Positions 1 through 7,927 are shown, numbered from the stretch's first letter. The stretch is 64,000 nt of DNA from Paractinoplanes polyasparticus (GCF_019710575.1 NZ_JAHWFK010000040.1:1-64000); one strand, 5' to 3'. Program-made: numbers and translations. Notes: a model not told the origin generated them from the sequence alone.

Positions 1-108
1 GAAGCGGGCGCTGGTGAGGAAGCGGGCGCTGGTGAGGAAGCGGGCGCTGGTGAGGAAGCGGGCGCTGGTGAGGAAGCGGGCGCTGGTGAGGAAGCCGGCG
101 CTGGCGAG
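1..108 (+). repeat. 18-bp in-frame tandem repeat (six copies)
   Basis: Five identical 18-bp units (1-90) begin gaagcgggc and end ggtgag. A sixth copy (91-108) carries two changes, and a degenerate seventh follows. The unit is a multiple of three and encodes EAGAGE, so copy number can vary without breaking the frame. The array may begin before the window. Confidence 0.95.
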
Positions 109-168
109 GAGGCGGGTGCCGAGGGTGGCGCCGCCGACGAGGGGGCAGCTCCGGCCGCGAAGAAGTAA
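1..168 (+). CDS. C-terminal tail of a protein with acidic six-residue repeats (5' end outside window)
   Basis: Only the last 55 codons are in the window. Reading frame 1 gives repeated EAGAGE units followed by an Ala/Glu-rich stretch and an AAPAAKK end, with TAA at 166-168. Acidic Ala-rich tails ending in lysines occur on several actinobacterial ribosomal and other highly expressed proteins, but nothing here identifies the family, so no function is assigned. A strong hairpin terminator follows 14 bases after the stop, which supports this being the true end of a transcription unit. The frame is preferred because it ends cleanly before the terminator. The overlapping frame with Arg/Lys-rich repeats is an artefact of the repeated DNA. 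Confidence 0.7.
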   Translation, partial: EAGAGEEAGAGEEAGAGEEAGAGEEAGAGEEAGAGEEAGAEGGAADEGAAPAAKK

Positions 169-182
169 CAGCGGCGCGTACG

Positions 183-228
183 GCGGCGGTGTGGGGTCCA
201 TCCCGGCCCACACCGCCGCTTCTCTTTG
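183..228 (+). terminator. intrinsic terminator after the repeat-tailed gene
   Basis: A perfect 12-bp stem (183-194 with 208-219) encloses a 13-base loop and is followed by a T-rich stretch (ttctcttt). It lies 14 bases downstream of the TAA at 166-168. Confidence 0.9.
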
Positions 229-229
229 T

Positions 230-454
230 CCGTCGGCCGTTCGGCCTCCGGGTCGCGGGGCAGAAAGTAGCGCTTCGTCGACCGTTTCGCCGTCGGCCAC
301 CGTTCCGGCAACCACCGAGCCGGCCGGCGGTGCCGGTGGCGGCAGCGGCGGCGACCTTCCACTGACCGGCGCCGACATCGCGGTGATGGCGGGGGCCGGC
401 GGTCTGGCGGCCTTCGTGCCGTCGCGTCGTCGCCGTACGAGCTTCAGCGCCTGA
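230..454 (+). pseudogene. remnant of an LPXTG sortase-anchored surface protein
   Basis: The frame ending at TGA 452-454 contains a Ser/Thr/Ala/Gly-rich linker, then LPLTG, a short hydrophobic Ala/Gly/Val stretch and an RRRR tail. That is the complete architecture of a sortase cell-wall sorting signal. There is no signal peptide or convincing start: upstream in this frame lies the terminator of the preceding gene. The simplest reading is the 3' end of a wall-anchored protein whose 5' part was deleted. A very small intact protein using a GTG start is possible but would lack a secretion signal. The hydrophobic segment is short, so chance resemblance cannot be excluded. Confidence 0.5.
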
Positions 455-698
455 TTTCCACCATGGGTGAACGGTTGGTCGCTTTCGGGCGGCCGGCCGT
501 TCTCGCGCATTGCCGTATGACCATTTCCTGAGCATTTCTGAGACGGCCATCTCAACGCTGTGACCAGCTAATATGCCATTCGGTCAATGGGGCCGAAATT
601 CTCCGGCACACCCGCCCGATCCCGCCTGGCAGCCCTCGCCGTACTCGCCTGTAGCAACCGATCGATGGCGCGGTTGCGGGGATGAAGGAGGGCTAGGA

Positions 699-1499
699 AT
701 GGCGAAAAGGCGTGTGGGGGCCGGGAAAAGCAGGCGGTTGTTGACGATCGGCATCTGCGCCGCCGTGGTGGCGGCCGGCGCAGTGGTGACGCCGCAGGCT
801 TTCGCGGGCACGGCCGGAAGCTCGGCCGCGAGCGCCGGGAGCAGCTCGTTCTTCGAGCGGCTCCGGGCTCGTTTCAACCAGGGCGGCAACGCAGGCGGTG
901 GCAACGCCGGTGGCGGCAATGCGGGCGGTGGCCAGAACGGCGCAGGCTGCTCCGATGTGGAGCTGGTCTTTGCCCGCGGAACCGGCGAGCCGCAGGGGCT
1001 GGGCATTCTGGGGCGGCCACTCGAGCAGGCGCTGGCCGACGAGCTGCCGAACCAGACCGTCGACTCGTTCGCCGTCGTGTACGCTGCCGCGAGCAACCAG
1101 CGAAGCGCCGGCCCGGGCGCCACCAACATGACCCAGCACATCCAGCAGGTGGCCCAGAGCTGCCCGGAGACGCAGTTCGTGATCGGCGGCTACTCGCAGG
1201 GCGCAACCGTCACCGACATCGCGATCGGCATCCGCGGCGCCGGCACCCAGGGCGAGGCCATCCCGGCCGGCCTGCGGGACCGGGTCGCGGCCGTCGTCGT
1301 CTTCGGCAACCCGCTGGGCATCCGGCGGCAGACGATCGCCCGGGCCGCCCCCGAGTTCGCCGACCGCGCGGTCGAGTTCTGCGCCACCGGCGACCCGGTC
1401 TGCGGCGGCGGCAACAACTTCTCCGCTCACCTCGCGTACGCCCGCAACGGCGACGTGCAGGACGGCGCCGCGTTCGCCGCCGGCAAGATCGGCGGCTGA
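699..1499 (+). CDS. secreted cutinase-family serine esterase
   Basis: Encodes a 266-aa cutinase (alpha/beta hydrolase that cleaves esters such as cutin, polyesters or lipids outside the cell). The first ~35 residues form a signal peptide: Arg/Lys-rich start, hydrophobic core (LLTIGICAAVVAAGAVV) and an AFA cleavage region. A Gly/Asn/Ala linker with GGNAGGGNA-type repeats follows, then the catalytic domain. The nucleophile motif GYSQG, the Asp in GDPVC and the His in FSAHLAY are all visible, with paired cysteines typical of the family. ATG at 699 is chosen over an upstream in-frame ATG (573) because AAGGAGG lies seven bases before it and the signal peptide begins there. It stands alone, in its own transcription unit. 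Confidence 0.93.
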   Translation: MAKRRVGAGKSRRLLTIGICAAVVAAGAVVTPQAFAGTAGSSAASAGSSSFFERLRARFNQGGNAGGGNAGGGNAGGGQNGAGCSDVELVFARGTGEPQGLGILGRPLEQALADELPNQTVDSFAVVYAAASNQRSAGPGATNMTQHIQQVAQSCPETQFVIGGYSQGATVTDIAIGIRGAGTQGEAIPAGLRDRVAAVVVFGNPLGIRRQTIARAAPEFADRAVEFCATGDPVCGGGNNFSAHLAYARNGDVQDGAAFAAGKIGG

Positions 1500-1575
1500 G
1501 ATCCGGCGGGCGTGCCGGTCACCCTCGGAAGTGGCCGTCCCGCCCGCCTCCCGCCCCGCGGGGCCGGGTTTTGTG

Positions 1576-1640
1576 CGAGACGAACCGTCTCGTCTCGGCT
1601 GGAGGCGGCTGCCGGCCGTGAGTCGCAACGTCTCGTCTCG
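1576..1640. repeat. inverted and direct repeats between convergent genes
   Basis: The gap between the cutinase and the convergent methyltransferase contains a 7-bp inverted repeat, CGAGACG-aac-CGTCTCG (1576-1592). It also contains an 11-bp direct repeat, gtctcgtctcg, at 1587-1597 and 1630-1640. It may act as a weak bidirectional terminator or protein site; no T-tract is present. Confidence 0.5.
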
Positions 1641-1687
1641 AGAGAGCGCGGCCGCGCGAACAGGTGTGCCGCGGCGCGTAGCGACCG

Positions 1688-2650
1688 TCAAGACGGCGGA
1701 CGACGCAAAAGCGCGACCGGCCCCAAGTCGGTGACCACGGTGCGGATGGGCTCGAAGCCGGCCGACGACGCCTCGGCGACAAGGTCGGCGAGCGGCCGCG
1801 CGAACGCCAGCTGCTGGGCCCGGGCCACCATGCGCCGCAGCGTGAAGGCGGGTCGCACGTCCTCGGGCTCGGCGTCGAGCTGCTGCATCAGCAGGAAGCC
1901 GCCGGGGCGCAGGCTACGAAGGATCATCGCGAGCGTCGCCGCCCGCACCGGTGACGGGAAGAACGGCTGGGCCCAGAACGCCGCGTCGTAAGCCGCCGGC
2001 TCGTCGAACTCGCGGGCGTCCATCACCCGCACGTCGATCCGGTCGGCCACGCCGATTTCCTCGGCCCGCGCCGCTGCGACGGCGGCAACCTCGGGCACGA
2101 GCTCGATCGTCGTGGCCCGCAGGCCCGGCAGTACCGTCGCCGCGGTCAGCACGAACCCGCTGACTCCGCTGCCGATGTCGAGCAGGCGGCCGCCGGCCAT
2201 TGCCTGCCACATCTCCGGTGCTGACTCGAAGAGCTTCTCGACCAGCGCGCCGGCCCCGGGCGCCGACGGCCGTAGAGCGTTGGCCCGCGCCACGACCAGC
2301 GCGTCGGCCGCGGTCAGTGGGGCTTCTCCCGTACGCAGCACCGAGTCGACCATCCGCGCGCCGAGCACCGCCTCCTCGATCTGGGCGGCGAAGTCGACGA
2401 GCCCGCCCAGCGCGGCCGTCATGTCGTCGGTGAGGCGGAAGCGTCCGTCGGTCTGTTCGGCCACGCCGTGGGCGACCAGCGCCGCGAGCACGTCGTCGGC
2501 TGTGGCCGCGGGCAGACCGGAGAACTGGGCGAACTCCTGCGGGGTGCGCGCTTCGGCGAGGTAGGTCGTGTAACCCTGCTGCTGCGCGGCGTTGAGGAGG
2601 GCCAGAGCCTGCGCACCGTGTGCCCAGGCCGCCAACAGTTCGGTCACCAT
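1688..2650 (-). CDS. class I SAM-dependent methyltransferase with N-terminal winged helix
   Basis: About 320 aa. The N-terminal ~100 residues look like the winged-helix dimerisation domain found in small-molecule O-/C-methyltransferases. The SAM-binding domain begins with LLDIGSGVSGF (motif I), followed by an acidic residue in TIELVPE and an LRPGGFLL segment. The substrate cannot be told from sequence. ATG at 2650 is used; an in-frame GTG at 2674 would add eight residues, and neither has a clear ribosome-binding site. The gene is divergent from the membrane protein at 2695 with a gap of a few tens of bases, so the two may share a promoter region. Confidence 0.8.
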   Translation of the reverse strand: MVTELLAAWAHGAQALALLNAAQQQGYTTYLAEARTPQEFAQFSGLPAATADDVLAALVAHGVAEQTDGRFRLTDDMTAALGGLVDFAAQIEEAVLGARMVDSVLRTGEAPLTAADALVVARANALRPSAPGAGALVEKLFESAPEMWQAMAGGRLLDIGSGVSGFVLTAATVLPGLRATTIELVPEVAAVAAARAEEIGVADRIDVRVMDAREFDEPAAYDAAFWAQPFFPSPVRAATLAMILRSLRPGGFLLMQQLDAEPEDVRPAFTLRRMVARAQQLAFARPLADLVAEASSAGFEPIRTVVTDLGPVALLRRPPS

Positions 2651-2694
2651 GACGGCATGATCGCAGGATGTCACTGTAGACCGGGTGACCTACC

Positions 2695-3456
2695 GTGACC
2701 GGTGTGATGGTCGTCGCGACTGTGGCTTACTGCATCGGGGGCTGCCTGATCGGCGGCGCCGGCATCTTCGTCCTGCTCAACCTGGGTGACCATCGGGCGC
2801 TGCGCACACTGCGCCGGGTAGTCCCGTCCCCGGTGCCGGCGCGCACGAGCGGCCGCGTCGCGGTCGAGGGGCGCACCGAGTACGGGCCGTCGGGCCGCCA
2901 GGTCGGGCCGGTCACCGGCGAGGGCTGCGTGTGGTTCCACGTCCGGCTGATCCGCGAGCCGGCCCGTTGGCAGTCCACCGGCGAGTCCGACCCGGTCTAC
3001 GACGTGCTCCTCGAGTTCTCGTCGCCCGGCGGGTTCGCGCTCGCCGACCACAGTGGCCGGCTCCCGGTCGACCCCGCGATCCTCGGCCATCCGTACCCGA
3101 TGGAACCGGGCGTGGCGGTGAAGACCACGATCGAGCACGGGCCGAAGGCGCCGAGGACGCTACCGCCGGTGGTGCCGCGCGAGGTCGTCGACGACCTGCG
3201 CAAGAACGAGCGGCTCACCCTGACCGAGAGCCGGGTGCCGCGCGGAGTGCAGGTGTTCGCGCTGGGCCGCCTCGCCCGTGGGGAGTTGAGGCAGAGCCGG
3301 GCCGGTCTGACCGTCTTCACCACGAAGACGCGCGACGAGGTGATCGCCGCCCGCAAGGACGGCATCTCGCTCGGCAACCGGATGATCGTCAGCTTCGCTC
3401 TGCTGGGCCTGGCGCTGGCCGGCGGCGGTGTGGGCTACCTGGCGACCCTGGCCTGA
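2695..3456 (+). CDS. two-TM membrane protein with a GIDE/BAM-like domain
   Basis: 253 aa. A hydrophobic helix lies at residues ~5-28 and another at ~228-250, with the soluble part between them. The middle contains the pattern seen in GIDE (MULAN-like) beta-barrel domains: a conserved GRVxxEG, then GPVTGEGCVWFHVRL, then a GFALADHSGRLPVDP strand pair. In bacteria these proteins have no RING finger and no known enzyme activity; a role in membrane stress is speculative. Start is GTG at 2695. Translation ends two bases before a strong bidirectional terminator. Confidence 0.65.
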   Translation: MTGVMVVATVAYCIGGCLIGGAGIFVLLNLGDHRALRTLRRVVPSPVPARTSGRVAVEGRTEYGPSGRQVGPVTGEGCVWFHVRLIREPARWQSTGESDPVYDVLLEFSSPGGFALADHSGRLPVDPAILGHPYPMEPGVAVKTTIEHGPKAPRTLPPVVPREVVDDLRKNERLTLTESRVPRGVQVFALGRLARGELRQSRAGLTVFTTKTRDEVIAARKDGISLGNRMIVSFALLGLALAGGGVGYLATLA

Positions 3457-3457
3457 A

Positions 3458-3487
3458 CGCGGGTGACGGCCGGCGCCGTCACCCGCG
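3458..3487. terminator. bidirectional terminator hairpin
   Basis: Perfect 13-bp stem (3458-3470 with 3475-3487) and a 4-base loop, located between the convergent ends of the GIDE-like gene (stop at 3456) and the M28 peptidase gene (stop at 3497). Confidence 0.85.
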
Positions 3488-3496
3488 TACGAGAAA

Positions 3497-4984
3497 TCAG
3501 GCCTTGGTGATTTTGACGTTGTCGACGGCCGCTTCCACCAGTGAGGCGGTGGAGGCGTCGGCTGCCTCGACGCTCAGGCGGATGCTCTGGCCGGCGAACG
3601 ACGACAGGTTGGCCGAGCCGGTGGCCCAGGACGCGGCCCGGTCGGATGCCGCTGCGGACTGGGTGAAGACCGTCGTCGTGGTGCTGCCCGAGACGACGCG
3701 GATGCGGACGTAGTCGGCGCTGCTCGCGTTGCTCAGGTGCGACAGGTACCAGCTGAAGCTCAGCGTCAGCGTGCCGGTGGGCAGGGTGATCGACGGGGAC
3801 AGGATGGTGGTGGTGCCGCCGTCCACGTCGTTGGCTCCGGCGCTGCTGCCCGCGGACGCGCCGGTCACCAGGTCGAAGGAGCCGCCGGCCGCGGTGCCCA
3901 GCTGCGAGGTGGTGGCGGCCGGGTCGGCCCGCTCGAAGCGGCCCGAGGTGGCAGTGTCGCCCGTGCCGGCGGTCCAGCCCGTGGCCGTCTCGAAGGTGTC
4001 CTCCCACACCGTCGTCCCGGTCGGCGGGGCGCCGCCGTCGGCGAGGTTCCAGACGGCGTACGCGATGGCGTCGGAGTTGCGGTCGAGCGCAGTGTCGTTG
4101 ATGTTGGCGGTCGTGTCGCACGACGCGTGGTAGCAGGGGTCGAAGGCGCCGGTCGTGCCGCCCCAGAGCTGCACCTGCGCGGCCGTCTTGCGGCCCTCGG
4201 CGCCGGTGAAGATGCCGCCGGCCGGGATGCCGTTGGCGATGAACGGGCCGTAGTCGCTGCGCCCGTCGAAGTCGGTGCCCCGGGTGGGCACGCCGATCGT
4301 GCCGAAGTACGCGGCCAGGGTCGCCTCGATCTGGGCCGAGCCGGCCGGGCCGGGGCCGGCGCCCGTGCCGTCGGAGTTGTCGCCGTCGTAGAGGAAGTAG
4401 CCGGGGTTGGGCGAGCCCACCATGTCGAAGTTCAGGTACCCGGTGATCTCGCGCCGCTGGGCGGTGGTCAGCGAGTTCACGTACGCGGTGGAGCCACGCA
4501 GGCCGAGTTCCTCGGCGCCCCACCAGGCGAAGCGCAGGTGGCGGTCGGGCTGGAAGCTGGTGCGGGCCACGGCCAGAGCGACCTCGAGGTTGGCGGCCGA
4601 GCCGGAGCCGTTGTCGTTGATGCCGGGGCCGGCCGTGACGCTGTCCAGGTGCCCGCCGATCATCAGGGTGTCGGCGGTGTCGCCGCCCGGCCAGTCGGCG
4701 ATCAGGTTGTAGCCGGTGGCGCCGTTGTACGTGAACGACTGCTGGCGGGTGGTGTAGCCGGCCGCGTCGAGCAGGTTCTTGACGTACGTCACCGAGGCCA
4801 GATAGCCGGGACGGCCGTGTGCCCGGTTGCCGCCGTTGGCGGTGGCGATGCTCTGCAGCTGGGTCAGGTGCGCCTTGACGTTGCCGACCGGGATGTCGGG
4901 CGCGGCGACAGCCCGGGCTTGGGCCGGGGCGGTGGCCAGGCCCAGGATCAGCGCCGCGGCGCCGAGGACGAGGGGTGCTCGCAC
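3497..4984 (-). CDS. secreted M28-family zinc aminopeptidase with C-terminal beta domain
   Basis: 495 aa, related to the Streptomyces griseus-type leucine aminopeptidase that removes N-terminal residues from extracellular peptides. Signal peptide at residues 1-26 (APLVLGAAALILGLATAPAQA). The co-catalytic zinc ligands are all visible: His and Asp in GGHLDSV, Asp in GINDNGSG, Glu-Glu in GAEELGLRG, Asp in LNFDMVGS, and His in CYHASCD. A C-terminal ~150-residue jelly-roll/proprotein-convertase-like domain starts near TVWEDTFE. GTG at 4984 is chosen because GGAGG lies six bases upstream and the signal peptide starts exactly there; the longer reading to 5047 adds 21 unlikely residues. The Nudix gene lies just upstream on the same strand. 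Confidence 0.93.
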   Translation of the reverse strand: MRAPLVLGAAALILGLATAPAQARAVAAPDIPVGNVKAHLTQLQSIATANGGNRAHGRPGYLASVTYVKNLLDAAGYTTRQQSFTYNGATGYNLIADWPGGDTADTLMIGGHLDSVTAGPGINDNGSGSAANLEVALAVARTSFQPDRHLRFAWWGAEELGLRGSTAYVNSLTTAQRREITGYLNFDMVGSPNPGYFLYDGDNSDGTGAGPGPAGSAQIEATLAAYFGTIGVPTRGTDFDGRSDYGPFIANGIPAGGIFTGAEGRKTAAQVQLWGGTTGAFDPCYHASCDTTANINDTALDRNSDAIAYAVWNLADGGAPPTGTTVWEDTFETATGWTAGTGDTATSGRFERADPAATTSQLGTAAGGSFDLVTGASAGSSAGANDVDGGTTTILSPSITLPTGTLTLSFSWYLSHLSNASSADYVRIRVVSGSTTTTVFTQSAAASDRAASWATGSANLSSFAGQSIRLSVEAADASTASLVEAAVDNVKITKA

Positions 4985-5056
4985 GAAGGTCCTCCGTGAG
5001 GCTCGGGGGTGTGCCCGCGAGCATGTCAGCGGAGCCGACTCATGCACTCATCCCAA

Positions 5057-5734
5057 TCAATACATATCAACGTTCTGCCGAAACGGGCCGTGCAGGGCGG
5101 CCCACTGCAGCAGCATCACGGTCTTGGCGTCGGCGATGCGGCCGTTAGTCGTCTGTCGCAACGCCTCGTCGAAGTCGAGTTCGACGGTCTCGATGTCCTC
5201 GCCCTCCTCGGCCACGCCGCCGCCGGGGCCGGTGCGGTCAGCCGCCGTGTAGGGGGCGGCGTAGAAGTGCAGACGCTCGGTGACCGAGCCCGGGCTCATC
5301 CAGATGCCGAACACGTGCTGCAGGTCGCCGACCGTCACGCCGAGTTCCTCCGCCGCCTCGCGCCGGATCGCGCGGGCCGGATCGTCGTCGTCGAGCAGCC
5401 CGGCCGCGGCCTCGACGAGCATGCCGTCGGGATGCCCGTTGACGTAGGCCGGGTAGCGGAACTGGCGGGTCAGCAGCACCGTGCGCCGCTGCTGGTCGTA
5501 GAGCAGGATCGTCGCGCCGTCGCCGCGGTCGTACGTCTCGCGCTGTTCGGTGGTCCAGCTGCCGTCGCGGTGGCGGTAGTCGAACGTGGTGCGGCGCAGC
5601 ACGTGCCACGCGGTGGCCAGCAACTCCACGTCCCGGATCTTCACGTCCGGGTTGCCGGTGAGGTCGCGGCCGGCCCGGTCGAGTCCGGTGCGGCCGCGGC
5701 TGTCGGGCAGGTCGAGCCCCTCGGTTCCGTTCAT
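5057..5734 (-). CDS. Nudix hydrolase, NudK/ADP-ribose pyrophosphatase type
   Basis: 225 aa. The Nudix box is visible as GLLDDDDPARAIRREAAEELGV (in two parts: GLLDDDDP and REAAEELG), with Asp where Glu is usual in the first half. The following segment FGIWMSPGSVTERLHFY is the pattern of GDP-mannose/ADP-sugar pyrophosphatases (NudK branch), which cleave nucleoside-diphosphate sugars. The exact substrate is inferred. ATG at 5734 is favoured over a start at 5764 that would run into the divergent promoter. Divergent from the DeoR regulator at 5794, which is a plausible controller. Confidence 0.85.
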   Translation of the reverse strand: MNGTEGLDLPDSRGRTGLDRAGRDLTGNPDVKIRDVELLATAWHVLRRTTFDYRHRDGSWTTEQRETYDRGDGATILLYDQQRRTVLLTRQFRYPAYVNGHPDGMLVEAAAGLLDDDDPARAIRREAAEELGVTVGDLQHVFGIWMSPGSVTERLHFYAAPYTAADRTGPGGGVAEEGEDIETVELDFDEALRQTTNGRIADAKTVMLLQWAALHGPFRQNVDMY

Positions 5735-5753
5735 GGTCCGGTACGCTAGCCCG

Positions 5754-5792
5754 AAAACACGCAACAGTCGACAACAATGAGGAGAAACACGT
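5754..5792. promoter_or_regulatory. short divergent promoter region with repeated CAACA, possible DeoR operator
   Basis: The 59-bp gap between the Nudix gene and the DeoR gene contains CAACA at 5762-5766 and 5772-5776 (one helical turn apart) around GTCGAC, and aaacacg at both ends. Direct repeats are common in DeoR-family operators. The assignment rests on position only. GAGGAG (5779-5784) is the ribosome-binding site of the downstream gene. Confidence 0.35.
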
Positions 5793-5793
5793 A

Positions 5794-6552
5794 ATGCTGC
5801 CGGCTGAGCGCCGCGACCTGCTGCTGGCCCGCTTGAGCGCGGACGGCAAGGTCGTGGCCAAGGACATCGCCGCCGAACTGAGCCTGCCCGAGGACACGAT
5901 CCGCCGCGATCTGCGCGAGCTGGCCGCGGCTGGTCTCTGCCAGCGGGTGTACGGCGGCGCCCTGCCCCCCGCCCCGGCCGAGGCGAGCTATCAGGCCCGT
6001 ACGGCGGTGGCGCCCGGCAGCAAGAAGCGGGTCGCCGCCGCAGCCGCCGCCCTGATCCGCCCGGGCGCGACCGTGCTGCTCGACGGCGGCACCACGGCCC
6101 TCGCCGTCGTGGCCGCGCTGCCCGCCGACCTGTCGGCCACGATCGTCACGCACAGCGTCACCGTGGCCGCCGCGCTGGTCGAGCACCCCGCCGTCGAGGT
6201 GCTCGTGCTGGGCGGCCGGCTGTTCAAGCACTCCGCGGTGACCTGCGGCGCCACCACCGCCGAGGCGGCCCACGGCATCGCGGCCGACCTGTTCCTGCTG
6301 GGCGTCACCGGCGTGCACCACCGGGCCGGGCTCACCACGGGCGACGCCGACGAGGCCGCGATGAAGCGGACCCTCGCGTCCCGCGCCGCCGAGACGTACG
6401 TGCTGGCCAGCGCCGAGAAGATCGGCGCCGCCTCGCCGTACACCGTGCTGCCCTTCGCGGAGATCGCCGGAGTCGTCACCGACGTGCCCGGCGACGATTC
6501 CGAGCTGGTCCGGCTGAGCGCCGCCGGTGTCCCGCTGATCCGGGCCGCGTGA
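5794..6552 (+). CDS. DeoR/GlpR-family transcriptional regulator
   Basis: 252 aa. The N-terminal DeoR helix-turn-helix (VVAKDIAAELSLPEDTIRRDL, residues ~20-40) is followed by the family hallmark linker, GGALPP. The C-terminal DeoRC sensor domain has VLLDGGTTA and the IVTHS segment that bind a sugar phosphate. Proteins of this family usually repress sugar-catabolism genes and respond to a phosphorylated intermediate. No sugar operon is adjacent, so its targets are unknown; the divergent Nudix gene is the nearest candidate. RBS GAGGAG lies nine bases before the ATG. Confidence 0.9.
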   Translation: MLPAERRDLLLARLSADGKVVAKDIAAELSLPEDTIRRDLRELAAAGLCQRVYGGALPPAPAEASYQARTAVAPGSKKRVAAAAAALIRPGATVLLDGGTTALAVVAALPADLSATIVTHSVTVAAALVEHPAVEVLVLGGRLFKHSAVTCGATTAEAAHGIAADLFLLGVTGVHHRAGLTTGDADEAAMKRTLASRAAETYVLASAEKIGAASPYTVLPFAEIAGVVTDVPGDDSELVRLSAAGVPLIRAA

Positions 6553-6615
6553 CTCCTTCGAAACAGTGGCCGCCGTAGTGCCGACCGGCACGGAAAGTTG
6601 TCTACCGTTGACGCT

Positions 6616-7056
6616 ATGAAACAGTTTCGTCGCGACTCGGGCCCCGGCAACTCGGAGTGGGGCGTCGAAGTGCTGCGGGCCGAGGTGGCCCGCCTGGGCG
6701 CGTTGATCGACGCGCCGGCGGCCGACCTGGTCGCCTTCGAGCCGCGCGAGGCCGCCCGGCCCTACGTGCTCGTCGACGCCGACGGTGTCTACCACTGGCT
6801 GGTGGTCGAGCGCGGCCAGGTGTTGCAGGACCGCACCACCACGTCGCGCGACGAGCTTCTCTACTGGTCCTTCGACGCCACCACGTACGCGATGGCCGGC
6901 GCCTGGGCGACCCGCCACCCGGTCTCCGAGCAGGAGCTCCGGGTCACCCTGTGGCAGCGGCAGTTCGCCCTGCTGCGCACCCTCGACCCCGACTGGGAGC
7001 AGCGCCGCCGCCGCGAACTGGCCGAACGCGTCGCCGACCTGCCGCCCCTGCCCTGA
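6616..7056 (+). CDS. Imm63-family (toxin immunity) protein
   Basis: 146 aa. The order of motifs fits the Imm63 family of polymorphic-toxin immunity proteins: YHWLVVERGQ, then DELLYWSFDATTYAMAG, then an LWQRQFALLRTLDPDW segment and a Leu/Pro-rich C-terminus. Such proteins normally sit beside the toxin they neutralise, but no toxin gene is adjacent, so this is an orphan copy. ATG at 6616 is used; TTG codons at 6598 and 6607 are possible and no clear ribosome-binding site decides. The stop codon abuts the stop of the convergent gene at 7057 without any gap. Confidence 0.7.
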   Translation: MKQFRRDSGPGNSEWGVEVLRAEVARLGALIDAPAADLVAFEPREAARPYVLVDADGVYHWLVVERGQVLQDRTTTSRDELLYWSFDATTYAMAGAWATRHPVSEQELRVTLWQRQFALLRTLDPDWEQRRRRELAERVADLPPLP

Positions 7057-7371
7057 CTACTTCCGGAGCCCGCGCCGGTGCGCGATCTGCTCCACGGCGT
7101 CCTTGGCCTCGGCCAGGCCGGCGCCGGTGCGCTCGCGATAGACCTTGATGGCCTGGATGAACTCGCCCTTGACGAGATGGGCCACCACGTCCGGGTCCTC
7201 GGAGGGCGCCGGCTCCTCGATGCCGAGGTGCTTCATCACCGCGTCCACCTTGCGTTCGACGGCCGCCAGCCGGGCCGCCTCCCGCGTGCTGCGCTGATCC
7301 CGCCGGGAGGCGATGATGAGGCCGAAGCCCACAACGGCGATGATGACGGCGACGACAATCCCGGGATCCAT
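7057..7371 (-). CDS. membrane-anchored ribosomal L7/L12 C-terminal-like domain protein
   Basis: 104 aa. One N-terminal transmembrane helix (residues ~4-22), a charged helix, then a domain like the C-terminal domain of bL12 (IQAIKVYRERTGAGLAEAKDAVE). Members are common in actinobacteria with no established role; it is not the ribosomal protein itself. ATG at 7371 is preceded by AGAGGG. A longer reading to 7419 adds 16 residues without better support. The start codon overlaps the start of the divergent pentapeptide-type gene within a single CATG. Confidence 0.75.
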   Translation of the reverse strand: MDPGIVVAVIIAVVGFGLIIASRRDQRSTREAARLAAVERKVDAVMKHLGIEEPAPSEDPDVVAHLVKGEFIQAIKVYRERTGAGLAEAKDAVEQIAHRRGLRK

Positions 7372-7912
7372 GCCCTCTATCGAAGCAGCTGGAGGAAACA
7401 TCGTCGCGCGAGAGATCACCGATCTGTCCTACGCCCGCGGCGCCACCTTCGACCGGGCCCGCCTCGACGACGTGTGGATCTCGCGCAGCCGCTGGATCGG
7501 CGGCACCTGGGCCGAGGCGCAGCTGCTGGGCGTCACCCTGCTCGACAGCGTGCTGGCCGGCGTGCAGGCCTACGGATCCCACTGGCGTCGCGTCGTCGTC
7601 CAGGACTGCAAGATCGACAGCCTGAACCTGCGCGGCGCCAACCTGCGCGACGTCGAGTTCCGCGACTGCGACCTGACCGAGGTCGACTTCGGCGACGCCA
7701 CCCTGACCGACGTCACGTTCCCCGGCTCGGCGCTGCGGCGGGCCCGCTTCACCAAGACCGTCGTCAAGAAGCTCGACCTGCGCGGCACTCGCGAACTCGA
7801 CGTGGCCCAGGGCTGGGACGCCCTGCGCGGCGCGATCATCAGCGTCGACCAGCTGGCCGAGGCTGCCCCCGCGCTGGCTCAGACCCTGGGCATCGTCGTC
7901 CGGGACCGCTGA
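7370..7912 (+). CDS. pentapeptide-repeat protein
   Basis: About 180 aa built largely of A(D/N)LxX-type five-residue units: GATFDRARLDDV, then LNLRGANLRDVEF, then CDLTEVDFGDATLTDVTF. These fold as a right-handed beta-helix. Some relatives protect DNA gyrase, but most have unknown roles, and a specific function is not claimed. The start is uncertain. ATG at 7370 shares CATG with the opposite gene. GGAGGA at 7391-7396 hints at translation starting near 7400 on a non-standard codon. In-frame ATGs at 7313 and 7340 also exist but lie inside the opposite gene. Confidence 0.7.
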   Translation: MPSIEAAGGNIVAREITDLSYARGATFDRARLDDVWISRSRWIGGTWAEAQLLGVTLLDSVLAGVQAYGSHWRRVVVQDCKIDSLNLRGANLRDVEFRDCDLTEVDFGDATLTDVTFPGSALRRARFTKTVVKKLDLRGTRELDVAQGWDALRGAIISVDQLAEAAPALAQTLGIVVRDR

Positions 7913-7927
7913 CCTTCCCGGCTCGGC

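Noticed and set aside
1..108. CRISPR array
   Set aside because: Contiguous coding tandem repeat without spacers; no other candidate array was found in the window, including near the CARF gene.
14..229. Arg/Lys-rich reading frame over the tandem repeat
   Set aside because: It is the shifted reading of the EAGAGE repeat and runs through the terminator; only its 3' LPLTG part looks meaningful.
569..574. TAATAT as -10 promoter box of the cutinase gene
   Set aside because: No matching -35 box at the right distance.
1548..1575. GC hairpin with TTTT as terminator of the cutinase gene
   Set aside because: Stem is short and imperfect; listed only as part of a repeat-bearing gap.
3435..5024. Long Arg/His-rich open frame opposite the M28 peptidase gene
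   Set aside because: High-GC shadow of the peptidase frame; no motifs.
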